Program-made: the position numbers and the translations under genes
The notes under the pieces: model-generated
What the model was told of the DNA's origin: nothing
Seen by the model: only the letters and a program-made list of their open reading frames with translations
The model's database searches: none
Shown here: positions 22,901 to 34,718 of the stretch, in pieces
How the letters are laid out: every line of letters begins with the position of its first letter
How positions within the stretch are numbered: position 1 is the stretch's first letter
Origin: Enoplosus armatus
Taxonomy: Eukaryota > Chordata > Actinopteri > Centrarchiformes > Enoplosidae
Assembly (NCBI RefSeq): GCF_043641665.1
Contig: NC_092197.1
Span: forward strand, 21,412,867 to 21,476,866
Length of the DNA: 64,000 bases
Direction of reading: 5' to 3'

Positions 22901-24574
22901 AAAAGTCATACTGTGAAATACTGTAAAGAAAGAGTTGGAAGTGGAAATATGAGTGAGGACACAGCTAGGGTTGTCCTGCTGTGGAATCGCTAAGTAAACT
23001 CTGGTTTTACTCACTAGATCTTAGGAGCGATGTAGTGAATCTTCATGCAGTTTTTGTCAGCCACCACCATGTCGTCTGTAGCCCTGGTGTCTGCTCCCAG
23101 GATCACTCCATCCTGACGGACAAGGACAGGATATACTCACCACACCTGATGTCAAGAACAGCTACCAGGTTTATTACAGTGCCAACATGTGCCAACCAGG
23201 AAGTTAGGTGGCTACTTTTTATGTACAGATATAAATTTAAAGCAATGCTCTTGAAATAACCTTTAAGCAAAGTGGTTTCTGCCAGTCTGTATGTGTCTCT
23301 CAGTAAAAACACTGAAGGCAGATCCTCACCTTGTAAACAATCCCAGCGATGGTGGTCCCTGTCTTTCTGGCATTGGGAGTTTTGTAGCCGAGCTCTGACA
23401 AACTGGACTCCAACAATGCATTCCTGGAAATGATGAATGAGCATGAGACAGACAGAAAGACAGAGACAGTATTTATTCACTGCAACCCCCCTATCTCCTA
23501 TTATTCTGCCATACATCTCCTACTCTGTATACTGCCCAATACTGCATGTATAGAAGTGTCAAAGGTATATTGCAGTGACACAATACCACAAGGGAAGACA
23601 GGGCTATGTGCACAAAATAATTCAGATTTGTGTGCTTGAGTGATATACTTTTTAATTCAATGACTAATATTAGATAGCAAATAAATCAGAATTATTGCTG
23701 CTACAGTTAAACAGACCTAGTTTCTTTTCAATTGACACACACAAAATGGTTGTTTTCAATCTGTATTCAAACTCAACTCATATATGGGAACATACTGTAT
23801 GCGTAATTTTATAAATTATATGTAATTTTATAGTCAAATAACTACTGTCTGTGTCTTCTGTCAACATTAATTCATTATATTTTATGAGATTAAATATGTT
23901 GTATGAAAAAAACATTTTCAGTGATAAATGTAGTGAAGTAACACTTAAGTTGAGGTATAAGGTATAAAGTTGCACAAAATAAAAACACCCCTGTACCGAA
24001 ACCTTAAAACTGTCTTTTCCTCCCCAGTTTATACCAGTTTGGTGTAATCAAATCGTGTAAATGAGCCATATTCCTCAATTTATCCGTTCTCCGCACACGC
24101 TTCACGTGATAACAACACATTGTTATAACAATTAACTTTTCACGTTATAACGTGACCCTGATCTGTTTCATTTCTGGCATGGCCGCAATACGCTTCCATA
24201 GGTTGTAGTATGTCTTGTACTCAATATATTTAAATATGACATATTTTATCCCAATAAATAAATAAATGAAGTAGCAGTCCTATATGAACGCGATGGTGTC
24301 TCTTAAAAGTCCCTACAGGAACATCACAAACATGCCGTGGTGACAATGAGGTTGCTACAGGAGAGAGAGAGAAAGAGAATGATAACTAAACGTTAGAAAC
24401 TCAGTAGGGAGCACGAAATACACCGCACAACACCCTTCTATGAACATTATAGTATTTCCTCCTGCGCACCATTTTAGCCTCAGTAACGATAGATGCAGTG
24501 TTTCTTTACCTGCGGCTGTTTTCAAAGCAGAAACCTCCAGTCTGCAGCTCACAGGGCTTCAAGCTGTGGAGCAT
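19967..24574 (-). CDS. psmb10: 20S proteasome beta2-type subunit, PSMB10 (MECL-1)-like
   Basis: This encodes the trypsin-like beta2 (beta2i) subunit of the 20S proteasome core. Exons: 24510-24574 (ATG at 24574), 23330-23423, 23015-23112, 21773-21913, 21446-21561, 21219-21277, 20275-20426 and 19967-20078 (TAA). All introns are GT-AG, phases agree, and the product has 278 residues (human PSMB10 273, PSMB7 277). A 44-residue propeptide with GGFCFEN (14-20) is cleaved at KTG|TTIAG, exposing Thr45 as the catalytic nucleophile; Asp61 and Lys77 complete the site (T1, D17, K33 in mature numbering). Then come [61 protein letters not shown] and the [13 protein letters not shown] tail. '[15 protein letters not shown]' and 'IVGGVD' are nearer to PSMB10 than to PSMB7, and an ISRE-like site lies upstream. 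Psmb7 or a fish-specific beta2 paralogue remain possible. Confidence 0.93.
22048..22236. repeat. Common teleost repeat in psmb10 intron 3
   Basis: Contains 'TGGTAAATGGTAAATG', 'TATATAGCGCTTTTCAACC', 'CCCAAAGCGCTTTACAGC', 'CATTCACCCATTCACTCACA' and ends with 'GTTCAGTGTCTTGCTCAAGG'. This order is familiar from a very abundant fish repeat, but I cannot assign the superfamily with certainty. Confidence 0.6.
22392..22565. repeat. Second dispersed teleost repeat in psmb10 intron 3
   Basis: Starts with 'ATTACATTACATTCAGCAGATGCTTTT' and ends with 'ATTGAGCTACAGCTGCC'. The first phrase resembles a widespread fish SINE- or MITE-like repeat beginning 'tacattcatttagcagacgc' (recalled, not checked). Confidence 0.5.
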
Positions 24575-24680
24575 CTTCAGTGTGAAGACAGAAAAGATGA
24601 AAATGAAGCGGAGAGCTGAAGATAAACCCTTTCAACAAAAGCTCTGTCAGGCTATGTGTCAGCGCTTTTCAGGGGTTTTT

Positions 24681-24697
24681 AGTTTTACTTTCGCTTC
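24681..24697 (-). promoter_or_regulatory. ISRE/IRF-like element upstream of psmb10
   Basis: On the minus strand the sequence is GAAGCGAAAGTAAAACT. It contains three GAAA-type half sites with two-base spacing and differs by one base from the ISRE core GAAANNGAAACT. It lies 107 bases upstream of the start codon, in the expected orientation. IRF1 and ISGF3 control of immunoproteasome subunits is established in vertebrates; use of this site is an inference. Confidence 0.6.
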
Positions 24698-24719
24698 TTC
24701 AACACAAGCCAAGAGTTCC

Positions 24720-26450
24720 TGTTCCCCACTGTAAAAGATATCCACATTAACCAGACATTTGTTCAGAGTTTGAAAGAGTGATTTTTCATCGAGAAGCCTG
24801 GAGGCGCTGTCAGATGAGTGAAAAAAAAATCCACTTTTCTCCCAATTCAGTTCCTTGTAATACTTTTTTTCCCTGAAACAATACTCTCCGATTTGAAATA
24901 AAGGAGGTACCTCCACCTGTAAGAAAAAAAGCTCCTTAATTTGGCATCATTTATGGAATAAGCTGATTTGTATGAGAGAAAACAGACATCTCATTCTGCT
25001 GCACAAGCCATTATGTCATTCGCTCAGACTCATGAGCCACTAAAATGAACTGATTGTTGAAATTCACTGCTATTTCTTGCAGTGTACTAGAATTTGACAA
25101 AGCGTCAAGATGGAACCTGGTTCCCGGTTGCCTAAAATGTCGGCTCAGGTAACACCTCAAAATAAAGTAGGAGTAGTTCAACCATCTAATTTCACTTCTC
25201 CTTGCCTTTTAAAAATAAATTAAGGGATTAACCCCTCAACCCAAACTTAAGCAAACTGACGGTTGCACATGATAATAAGTTTAAGTAAACTTTAATATTA
25301 TCAGTGATGTAATACTACTTTGTTTCCCTTGAAATGGGATTAGACCCTAAATAAAAGTTACAGCTGATTTAAAAATATGAATGTGTCAAAAATTCAACTC
25401 AGGGCACGAGTTACTCTTAAATGTAAAAGGCGAGCGTGGAGGGCCATCTGCTGATAAATTAAGTCATTGCAAATTTATGAATTCACTGGTTACATCAATA
25501 CAGATATTATGTTTTTTATTTTGTGTATTACATCATTTATTGCTGTAGGACAATAGAAGTCCTAAACCCTGCTGTCAAAATGCATTTCTTGTGCTATAAT
25601 TCAGGTATCTCCATTAATTTTCATAGGAAATTTCTTGTGCATCCTGGACAACCTGGAATTCTTCAAAGCAGTGTTCCATCAATGGAAAAATCCTGAGAAA
25701 GTAGAAAATTGCACAAAATGTCCCAAAAACAATATGTTGCCCTAGTTTTATTGTGCATCACAGTATAACCAGGACAACACACTTAGGGTGTCACTACATT
25801 GCTAATTCAAGCTTCCAAAGTGTGGCTTTGTGCAGTGTGAATCCTGCTGAAACAAGATGGTTGTTAAATTTCAAATAAAAGTCAGAAAGTTTGTTGTACA
25901 GTTTTCAAAGTAAAAGCAAAACAATTATTGTACAATTATTTTATGTATTAAAAATGTTTCATTTCATTCATTCACACAAAATGAAAAAAAGATACAATAT
26001 ATAATTTGCAAGTAATGTGAGAGAGAGTTACCCAAAAAAACCCTGCAGTGAAAAAAAAAAGGGGGGGGGGGGTGCAAGCAAGCAAGTGAGCAAATTGGGC
26101 ATGGAGTCGAAACTGATGATATACTGATGATGATAATGTAGACAGTATTGCAGGTAATGCTCACAAGATTTTGAAGAAGCTGCCAGTAGCTTCCAAGTCC
26201 TGCCAGTATCCAACATGAGTACTTGTGATATGTGTGCATCTGCTATTGCACCGTTTCAGGTTACTGGTGTAGGCCAGGCTACTTTAAATAATTTTGTATC
26301 ATCCATGGAAGAAGTAGTACTGGAGGTACAGAGTCAAGCTAAAGATGTAGCTTTGCAATGTTTATCTTTTTAGGATACTAGTATGAAAGCTAAAGTGAAT
26401 GAGAACTGTTGAGCCGGTCGAAAAAGTACTGTATCAGATTTGAAAACATA
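24720..26450. other. Noncoding DNA upstream of psmb10
   Basis: No exon found on either strand. A homopolymer pair A10-G12 sits at 26051-26072. An 85-codon minus-strand frame at 24659-24916 has no recognisable domain and overlaps the promoter. Confidence 0.4.
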
Positions 26451-26876
26451 ATTCAATTCAATTCAATTCAATTTTATTTATATAGCGCCAAATCACAACA
26501 AAAGTCATCTCATGACACTTTACAAATAGAGTAGGTCTAGACCGACTCTTTATAATGTTATTACAGAGACCCAACAGTTCCCACCATGAGCAAGCACTCT
26601 GGCGACAGTGGCAAGGAAAAACTTCCTTTTACGAGGCAGAAACCTCGAGCAGAACCAGACTCTAGGTGGGCGGTCATCTGCTTTGACCGGTTGGGTTTGA
26701 GAGAGAGAGAGACATAGAGAGGGAGGGAGAAAGAGAGAGGGGGAGAGACAGACAGACAGAAAGAGACAGAGAGAGAGAGAGAGACGTAGAGACACAGATA
26801 GACAGACTGACAGACAGACAGAGTATTTCATTTGACATTTTGTACGTTTATTCATTAGACTAAAAAAACCTAGAAG
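26451..26876 (-). mobile_element. 3' end of an L2/Maui-like LINE
   Basis: Starts with the ATTGA-type tail in complement (ATTCAATTCAATTCAATTTT) and matches 47676-48070, including 'AGACCGACTCTTTATAATG' and 'AGGCAGAAACCTCGAGCAGA'. It then shows the GAGA/CAGA microsatellite and a TCTAATGAATAAACGTACAAA block (in complement, 26822-26876). That block is also found at 41617-41672 but is absent from the other copies. Confidence 0.9.
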
Positions 26877-27340
26877 ACCTTGTGGAACATAGTGAACTCT
26901 GCTTGCACTCATCTCCCAGCTGAAACTACGGGAGTTGCTGGCTCTTTGCACACACACATGCAAATAAGTCGGCAATCACCAGCTGTTGGGCTGACTGTGG
27001 CTGACTAGAAGAACTTAACTTATTGCCCAACCCTAGTGTATAACTAACGATTGCTTTCTACTAGTCAAGAGCGATGCAAGGCAGGAGTGGACAACTCGCT
27101 AACTGTAACATGAGGTATGGTAATGAGCCGGCTAGCTTTAACTTTTATGGCATGGATCTGGTGTTGGTTGCTTTGTAATGTTAGCTGACGAAGTAACTTA
27201 CAAACGGCATGCTAGTTTGTATGACGGAGCCAATGGTCCAAATAAAATATAGGAACATATAGATAGTAACGTTACTCTAAATATGATTGTAAATCACAGT
27301 AGCTCAGTCTGGTGTATGTCACCGGTGTCATTAAAACAAC
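26877..27340. other. Noncoding DNA, nothing recognised
   Basis: Short spacer between LINE fragments. No exon or repeat identified. Confidence 0.4.
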
Positions 27341-30300
27341 AACAGAATCAGAATCAGAAATACTTTATTGATCCCCAGGGGGAAATTGTACAGTACCGGT
27401 GCTCCCATTCAAGAGTAGGAAGTAGCATAAATTTAGAGCTAAAAGTATGTACAAAAAATAAGAAATAGAAAGTAAAAATATACACATTTACAGTATTTAA
27501 GTGAAAAATAAAAGTGAAAAAATATATATAATAACAATGTGTATATATATATATATATACATATATGGTGCTCTTGTGTCTGACCAGTACGTCATGGAGA
27601 GGATGTGAAACATTGTCCAAGATGACCTGCAGCTTGGACAGCATCCTCCTCTCTGACACCACCGTCAGAGAGTCCAGCTCCACCCCCACAACGTCACTGG
27701 CCTTGCGTATCAGTTTGTTGAGTCTGTTGGAGTCCGCCACCCTCAGCCTGCTGCCCCAGCATGCAACAGCATAGAGGATAGCACTGGCCACCACAGACTC
27801 ATAAAACATCCTCAGCATAGTCCGGCAGATGTTGAAGGGCCTCAGAAAATAGAGGCGGCTCTGGCCCTTCCTGTAGAGGGCGTTAGTGTTCTTTACCCAG
27901 TCCAGTTTATTGTCAATGTGAACTCCCAGGTACTTGTAATCCTCTACAATGTCCACACTGACCCCCTGGATGGAAACAGGGGTCATCGGCACCTTGGTCC
28001 TCCTCAGATCCACAGTCAGCTCCTTAGTCTTTGTCACGTTGAGCTGCAGGTGGTTCTGCTCGCACCATGCGACCAAGTTGTCCACACAGCAGCCCTGTAC
28101 TCCTCATCACCCTTACTGATACATCCAACTATTGCTGAGTCATCAGAAAACTTCTGAAGATGCAGTAGCTGACGTCCGTGATGTAGACGGTGAAGAGGAA
28201 GGGAGAGAGGACAGTCCCCTGCGGGGACCCGGTGTTGCTGACCACTCTGTCTGACACACAGTGTTGTAAGTGCACATACTGTGGTCTGCCAGTCAGGTAG
28301 TTGACAATCCAGGACACGAGGGGGGCATCCACCTGCATCTCCGTCAGCTTCTCACCCAGTAGAGCCAGACGGATAGTGTTGAACGCACTGGAGAAGTCAA
28401 AAAACATGACTCTCACAGTGCTCGCTGGCTTATCCAGGTGGGCATAGACGCGGTTGAGCAGGTAGATGATGGCATCCTCAACTCCAAGTCGGGGCTGATA
28501 GGCGGACTGAAGGGGGTCCAAGTGTGGCTTGACCATGGGCCGGATGAGTCTCTCCAGGGTCTTCATGATGTGAGAGGTCAGTGCCACGGGTCTGTAGTCC
28601 TTGGAGCCACTGGGACGTGGCGTCTTCGGCACAGGAACGAGGCAGGACGTCTTCCACAGCATGGGGACCCTCTGAAGACTCAGGCTCATGTTGAAGACAC
28701 GGTGAAGTACTCTACATAGCTGGGGGGCACAGGCTTTAAGCACCCTGGGACTGACACCATCAGGGTCTGCAGCCTTGCCTGAGTGGAGTCTCATCAGCTG
28801 TCTTCTAACATGGTCAGCACACTGTAGAGGTGACCGGTGGGGGAGGGGTGGTGTCATCAGGTTGACGAGTGCCATCAGCCTAGGGACTGGGGAACGAGGT
28901 GTGAGGAAAGCTCTCACAGGGGGATGGGGGGCTGTGAGGAGCGGGGGTGGGGGGGGGGGGGGGGGGATAGGTGAAGGTTGGAGGCAGACAGCAGAAGACT
29001 CATAGGGGGGGGTGAGCAGGGCCCACAGAGTCAAATCTGTTGAAAAACAGATTCACTCCGTTGGCCTGGTCCACACTGCCTTCAACTCCTCTGTTGTGCC
29101 CCCTGGATCGTTCTCACCTCCTCCCTGTTGCCAGCTCTGAAAGCCCTCTTCTTTTTATTCAGGATGGCCTTGATGTCCTTTGTCACCCATGGCTTGTTAT
29201 TTGAATAACAATGGACAGTCCTTGCTGGGACAGTGGAGTCCACACAGAAGTTGATGTAGTCTGTGATGCACTCTGTGAGCCCATCAATGTCCTCTCCATG
29301 AGGCTCACAAAGTGCCTGCCAGTCAGTCACCTCAAAACATCCCTGAAGTGTCTCATAAGCCTCCTCCGACCATCTCCTCACTGTCCTTATGGTTGCAGGC
29401 TGGCTCTTGACTAGAGGCACATAACAGGGGTTGAGGTGCACAAGGTTGTGGTCTGACCTACCCAGAGGGGGGAGGGAAGACGAGCTGTATGCATCCTTCA
29501 CGCTAGCATACAGCAGGTCCATGGTCCTCTCCTCTCTAGTAGGACAGCTCACGTACTGTGTGAAGGTGGGAAGTGTCTTAGCCATGGTGATGTGGTTGAA
29601 GTCACCCGAAATAGCAATGAGTGCATTCGGGTGTTGAGTCTGTAAATGGGCTATGGCGGAGTGAATGACGTCACACGCCGACTTCGGGTTGGCAGAGGGG
29701 GGTATGTAAACAGTCACAACAATGGCATGTGAGAATTAGTATGGTCTGAGTCCAACAGCCAACAATTCAATGTCTGGGCAACAGACACGATCCTTGATGG
29801 TGATGTGGGAGGGATTGCACCACCTGTTGTTAACGAGAACGGCTTACCACTCCCGGTGCAATCCCTGTCGGCCCTGACAGTCTGAAAGCCGTCGATGGAA
29901 ACGTTGACGTTGGGAATGTCTTGGTGCAGCCATGTCTCCGTAAAGCACATTAAACTACACTCCCGGTACTCCCTCTGACTCCTGGCCAGCGCCGTTAGCT
30001 CGTCCATCGTGTTTGCCAGCGATCTCACATTGCCCATGATGAGAGAGGGGAGACACGGCTTATATCTCCTCTTCTCCGTAAGCCTCTGTTGCCTCGACCC
30101 AACTCTCTTCCCTCGTCGCTTCGTTCCCCCTCTGCATCCTCTGCGTGTTTTTCTCCAGATTTCAGCGGGATCTCAGATGATCTGGTCTCCAAGCTGGACG
30201 GCTTCAGAGCGATCAGCTGATCTCTGGAGTAAACAAAGTGGCCCAGAAGTTGCTGCGCAACTGTACGATGTTTGAATGAAAGTAATTCCAGAGAGAAAAA
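27341..30300 (-). pseudogene. Rex1/Babar-like LINE, near full length, broken
   Basis: Read from 30300 down, the order is an untranslated leader, then endonuclease pieces. The first (30037-29714) has NVRSLAN and CFTETWL; the second (29717-29082) has SGDFNH and GRSDHNL, as in apurinic-type LINE endonucleases. RT follows (29034-28129) with [30 protein letters not shown] and GSPQGTVLSPFLFTVY. The palm/thumb remainder (28085-27354) has NVTKTKELTVD and DYKYLGVHIDNKLDW. Frames change between pieces and the catalytic F/YADD segment is lost at a frameshift near 28130. The tail carries 'TACTTTATTGATCCCCAGGG' and a GATTCT-type repeat in complement. A TATATA run near 27545 replaces part of the 3' coding end. 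Confidence 0.85.
28949..28966 (+). repeat. Run of 18 G residues
   Basis: An uninterrupted G18 tract inside the EN-RT linker of the Rex1-like element. It reads as poly-Pro on the minus strand. The length may be an assembly estimate. Confidence 0.8.
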
Positions 30301-30569
30301 AAGTACCAGAACTCTCTCCACCAGCATGTTTGGAGAGGGCGCAACTTCAAAAGTCAGTACTTAAAAAAATTCTGAGTTAAATAAAGGAATAAAGGAGAAA
30401 AAGTAAGAAAAAGAAGAAAACAAACAGGAGCGACTGTAACAGGCTGCATGCACGGTCGGTGCATGCGCACTAAGGCAACATTCTGAAAACGCCATATAGA
30501 ACCTTTAAATGTTTTAACAATGCCATTGGTCAGGGGTCTTATCACCATATCTTTACTGTAACAGAAAAA

Positions 30570-30628
30570 CGGTGTCAAATTCCTTGTATACGTACATACA
30601 TGGCCAATAAAGTGGATTCTGATTCATG
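30570..30628 (+). repeat. Short 3' tail of a Rex1-like LINE
   Basis: 'AATTCCTTGTATACGTACAT' followed by 'GGCCAATAAAGTGGATTCTGATTC' matches the tail style at 44340-44402 (AATTCCTTGTAATGTATGTT...GGCAATAAACAG...GATTCT). It is about 60 bases long with no coding part. Confidence 0.6.
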
Positions 30629-32745
30629 GTTGCTAGCTACCTAACAAGCTAGAGATGAGCCAAGATGAGGAGATGCTAGTTTAATGACAAATGGCTAGAG
30701 GAAGATAAGTTTTGGAGGTGGTTGGCGCAGACAGGAAACGAAACAAGGAGTAATTCATGCAGAAAGACTTTCATGTTCAGGACCATGGGCGTGAAAGCTG
30801 TTGAATTCCACATGAAATCTGAAAAGCACCAGAGGTACACAGCGGCAGCTACTGGGGCTATGCTAATTGTTATGCTGTTTGTTTTTGGCTCGGGACAAGC
30901 TATTTTGAGGGCTTTTATTATTAAGCTTATCATTATAACTGTTCTCTGACTGGTTTATCTTTTGAATGGAGAAGTTTGAATCAACAGTATTCTCAGCACT
31001 GAACAAAAGACAGGAAAAGTTAAGTTTTGTTTTCCAAAGTAGGACTCAATAAATTGTCTCTCTTTTCTATCAACGAAATTATTTCAACATTTTTTGGGTC
31101 TTTAATTATGTTTGTTGATGTCTTAATTAGCACTGAATTTGACTTTAAAAATGGTGCAAGAACCCTGAATTATTCATTGTCAGGAACTGTTTTGGGTAAC
31201 CTGCAGTTCCATTTTTTATGAATTCATTTTCCATGTATTTTTAATATTATTTCTTACCCTCCAATAATTTACTAAAGTAATTGTTGTTACTGCATTGTAA
31301 AATACTTGTCAATTTGTTTTTATATGTCTTGTATCAATTTTCAGCTTCTTTTGTCTTAGCTTTAAAAGTTTTTTTATATGTTTTTCTTGTTGCATGTATT
31401 TTGTTTGGCCTTGGTTAACCATGGCTTTTCAACAAATCACTGTTTCACTACTTCATTTTTATTTGTTTACTAAAGGACAGGACTTTTTTCATAAAGAGCA
31501 GTTAATATGGACACAAATCTCATAGGCTTCATCATTCACACAGACCTCAAATTCCAATCTTGTTTGGAATAAATGACAAATAGATTATCAAAATAGCTGC
31601 AGATTAATTTCCTGTATATCAAATAAACAATTAATATGTCTAATGGCTTCAGCTCTGCCCAGAATCAGTATGTGGTGTTCAGTTGGAGCCAGCTAACCCT
31701 AACCCTATCTGCTCAGCTAGAGCTCATCTCGTCATCATCCTCTCTTCTTCCTCCTGCTGTGTCCTGCCTGCTGTTCCTCTTTTCCTCGTTATCACTCTGG
31801 ATAGAAAGCAGAGCTTCCTCTGTCTTCTTGTGGACACTTTGTCTCAGATTCCTCAGTGGTTTCAGTCTGCTGCTCTTTTTTACTGTCTGTGTTTCTGTTA
31901 GCAGTTTTCTAGCTGCTGCTTTCCTGCTGGAAATCTGTAGTGACCTCAAATCACTAATACACTCTCAATTTGTATTAATGCTTTAAATGCTGGACTTAAA
32001 TGCTGGACTCAGAAATATATTTTTACTATTAAAATAAGTTTGTGCAGAGCAGAACGTTCTTCAGTGTTGTCAAATGTTAATAATGAATAAAGTTTACGTC
32101 TAAAGTGCTGCTGTTTTCTTTAAAGGTTATTTACCTAAACGGCTGGAAACCACCAACACACACGTTATACGAGTCGAGCGCGTTAATATGCATTAGCTTA
32201 TTGGTCAAGTAACTGTTCTCCACTGCTAACAATGGCATACACCTATTAGCCATCAGTTAGCTTTAGTTATTTGGCTAAAGTCTGACTTTCAAATGTATAT
32301 TGTCCTACATCTTGACCATGATCACCAACAGCCAATCTAATATGGGATACGTGACACAATTTCAACCACACATCATATATACTATATTTCATCATGAAGT
32401 CACATTGAGATCGAGATTTCATTTAGTGAGACCTGAGTACAGAGTAAGAAATAAAATACATTGAGACTTCTGAATTCCTGCCTACGACTGTACAGACCTT
32501 TACAATTTATTGATTTGCTCAAAGTTAAATCCTGTTAATCTACAGTCCCTGAAAGCAAATCCTTTCAAATCATTTCTCCTCTGCTTGCCCTGTTAAACAA
32601 ACTGATTCTTGGAATATAATGAGGGCAGTGAAAGATGACACGCAAATTAATTTCCACATTTTACCTGCCTGTGTTGCCCCATTCTGTTCAAGTGGGGAAT
32701 GTATCTATGGTCTCAGGATCTTATATTCCCCAACTCAACATCCTC
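30629..32745. other. Noncoding DNA, no gene recognised
   Basis: Mostly AT-rich. A 78-codon Lys/Arg-rich minus-strand frame at 31713-31949 has no start context or flanking splice sites that I could support. Short CCCTAA-type repeats occur at about 31694-31708. Confidence 0.4.
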
Positions 32746-33150
32746 TTAAAGAGGACCTATTATGCATTCCCTTATTTTCTGTCATATACACGTACAAAGT
32801 TGCCACATAATGAGGAAAACGTATGTCAGTAAGTAGGGTTAACCCTAACCCTAGAGGGACGCGCGCATCCACCCACTCAGTCTGTCTGAGTTATTCGGCT
32901 GCTCTGCTCAGGACTGCTCTTTACTACTACTCAGGTTGTTCAGTATGTCTCACAGAAAGTGCTTTTTCTGTTGTGAAGGAAAGTAGGTAGGTAGTAGGCA
33001 GATTCTTGATGGACAGATGGCTTTACTTGTTGCTAAAGTAATCGTTAACTACTGCTAATTGTAGCTGCCGTTCGCAAGTTAGTTGTGCATCTAGCAGTCC
33101 TCTTAGCCATAGATATATATCTATATCTATGCTCTTAGTTAGCTGAATCA
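32746..33150. repeat. Partial copy of the TTAA-flanked element
   Basis: TTAA (32746-32749) is followed by AGAGGACCTATTATGC. The sequence then runs in reverse complement to 16696-16210, including 'GTCTGAGTTATTCGGCTGCT' and 'GCCATAGATATATATCTATA'. A (CCCTAA)-like insertion, 'GGGTTAACCCTAACCCTAG', lies at about 32837-32855. The far terminus is absent. Confidence 0.75.
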
Positions 33151-33417
33151 ACAATGTTTTTTTCCCTAGGACAAATGTTCAGTGTATGTGTATGTAGTAG
33201 GATGGAAATGCTACATGTTCATTTTTTTATGTGGAAACAGACACCCCCCCCAATTTCTGTTTATTATTGTACCAATCTAACACTAACACTTTGACAGTCT
33301 GAATTTAAGGGTAATACTCCTCCATAATAGTAGATGGCACTCTGATGCCTCTGTGGATCCAGTAGGGAGACGTTTTAAGTGTCAGCTCTGCTCGTGCGCA
33401 GCTCAGAAATAAACACG

Positions 33418-34232
33418 CTGTGGCTGGAGCAAGAAGCTAACTTTGGTCCTCTCTCTCATTAATCCACAGGTACGGTAAGAATTGTTATTCTTTGTTTCGC
33501 TGGTTTCTGTATCTAAGATGGATGAAATATGAACCGTTATTTGATGTTTCAACTGCATTTAGAAAAGTTTTAAGAAGTTTTGGTGTGACACTGTAGTTTG
33601 CTCTGACGAACGTCGTCGCGTTGAGTATTTTTTTAATGAACAACAAGTTTACACAGTAACTTTAAGCATGATAAATTGTGGTTAACATGCTGTAACTTAA
33701 AGCAATGTGCTGTAATGTTGCTAAGATTATTATACTGTCAGTGGTGAGAGAGCGACGTTACATTTGCTCTACGTTGGTTCTGTGTTTTTTTAATGTGCTA
33801 TTGGCGCGCCATTTTGCTAGACGCCATTGTTAAGTTTAAGCATGTAGTGAGCACCTGCGATAGTGCTGAAGAGAGCTAAATGTGTATGCAGCTAATCTTA
33901 AATGATTATCACTGTTCTGGGAGAATCAACACAGGAGTTAGGTGTATATGTGTTTAGAGTTATTTTATTTTTGATACAATGATATAATATTTTGAGTTTA
34001 TTTGTGATATGCTTTAAGGCATTTGAGTCTATGTACATTTACTTTTCATTTGTTTTACATATTTTCTATTGCTTTACAGAATTTATTATTCACTCCAATT
34101 TATGGATTGTGTTATTTAGTTATTTTTTTCTATGCACTGGGAAAGAGGTTGGATTGAATTAATTATATAGTTTGTACTCACTGTGGCTGGAGCAAGAAGC
34201 TAACTTTGGTCCTCTCTCTCATTAATCCACAG
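33418..34232. repeat. 52-bp perfect direct repeats bracketing 711 bp
   Basis: The same 52 bases, starting CTGTGGCTGGAGCAAGAAGC and ending TCTCATTAATCCACAG, occur at 33418-33469 and 34181-34232. Sequence before and after each copy differs. The first copy is preceded by AATAAA and followed by GTACGGTAAG, a possible splice donor. This could be the end portion of LTRs of a deleted element, or a local duplication. Confidence 0.8.
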
Positions 34233-34718
34233 CTGATATTTGGCTACACAGTGCTCCTCAGCCTATGTAACCTTTGCTACCGGCCTAGATTTCCCCTAGG
34301 TCTGGTGCCGGTAACATGTAACATCCCTTAGTCTTTGTCTGTTGTATTTCCTGTTTTATTTTGATATTAACCTCTCCTGTCATTTGAGTTCCTGCCCTCG
34401 TGTTTCTTCAGCCCCTGATTATCCACACCTGCATCCACTTACCTGCCCCAGGTCTTGTCCTCAGTCAACTCTGTTATGTACTTCCCTAGTTTCACTGCTC
34501 CCTCACCACATTGTCTTTGTTCTCCTAGTGTGTTCATCACTTTCCAGGAATTTCTTAGTGTTTGTTTCTCAGGTTTTTGGATTTTGCCAAGTTTGTTTGC
34601 CTATTGGTCTGATCTCCCATGTATGACTGCCTGCTTTATTGTAAAGATTATGCTTCTTTTTTTTAACTCTGCCATGTGTTTCTCCCGACCTGAGCCTCTG
34701 CCCTGCCTTGAGCCATCT
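34233..34718. other. Probable unclassified repeat-derived sequence
   Basis: Pyrimidine-rich text with phrases such as 'CCTGATTATCCACACCTGCA' and 'TCTGCCATGTGTTTCTCCCG' that I associate loosely with dispersed fish repeats. No terminus or protein was identified. Confidence 0.3.

Noticed and set aside
19967..24574. Calling the proteasome gene psmb7
   Set aside because: Several blocks ([33 protein letters not shown]) and the ISRE-like site fit PSMB10 better, though a phylogeny would be decisive.
31713..31949. Lys/Arg-rich 78-codon minus-strand frame as an exon
   Set aside because: No matching acceptor or donor, no known domain, and the opposite strand is equally open; kept only as an unassigned note.
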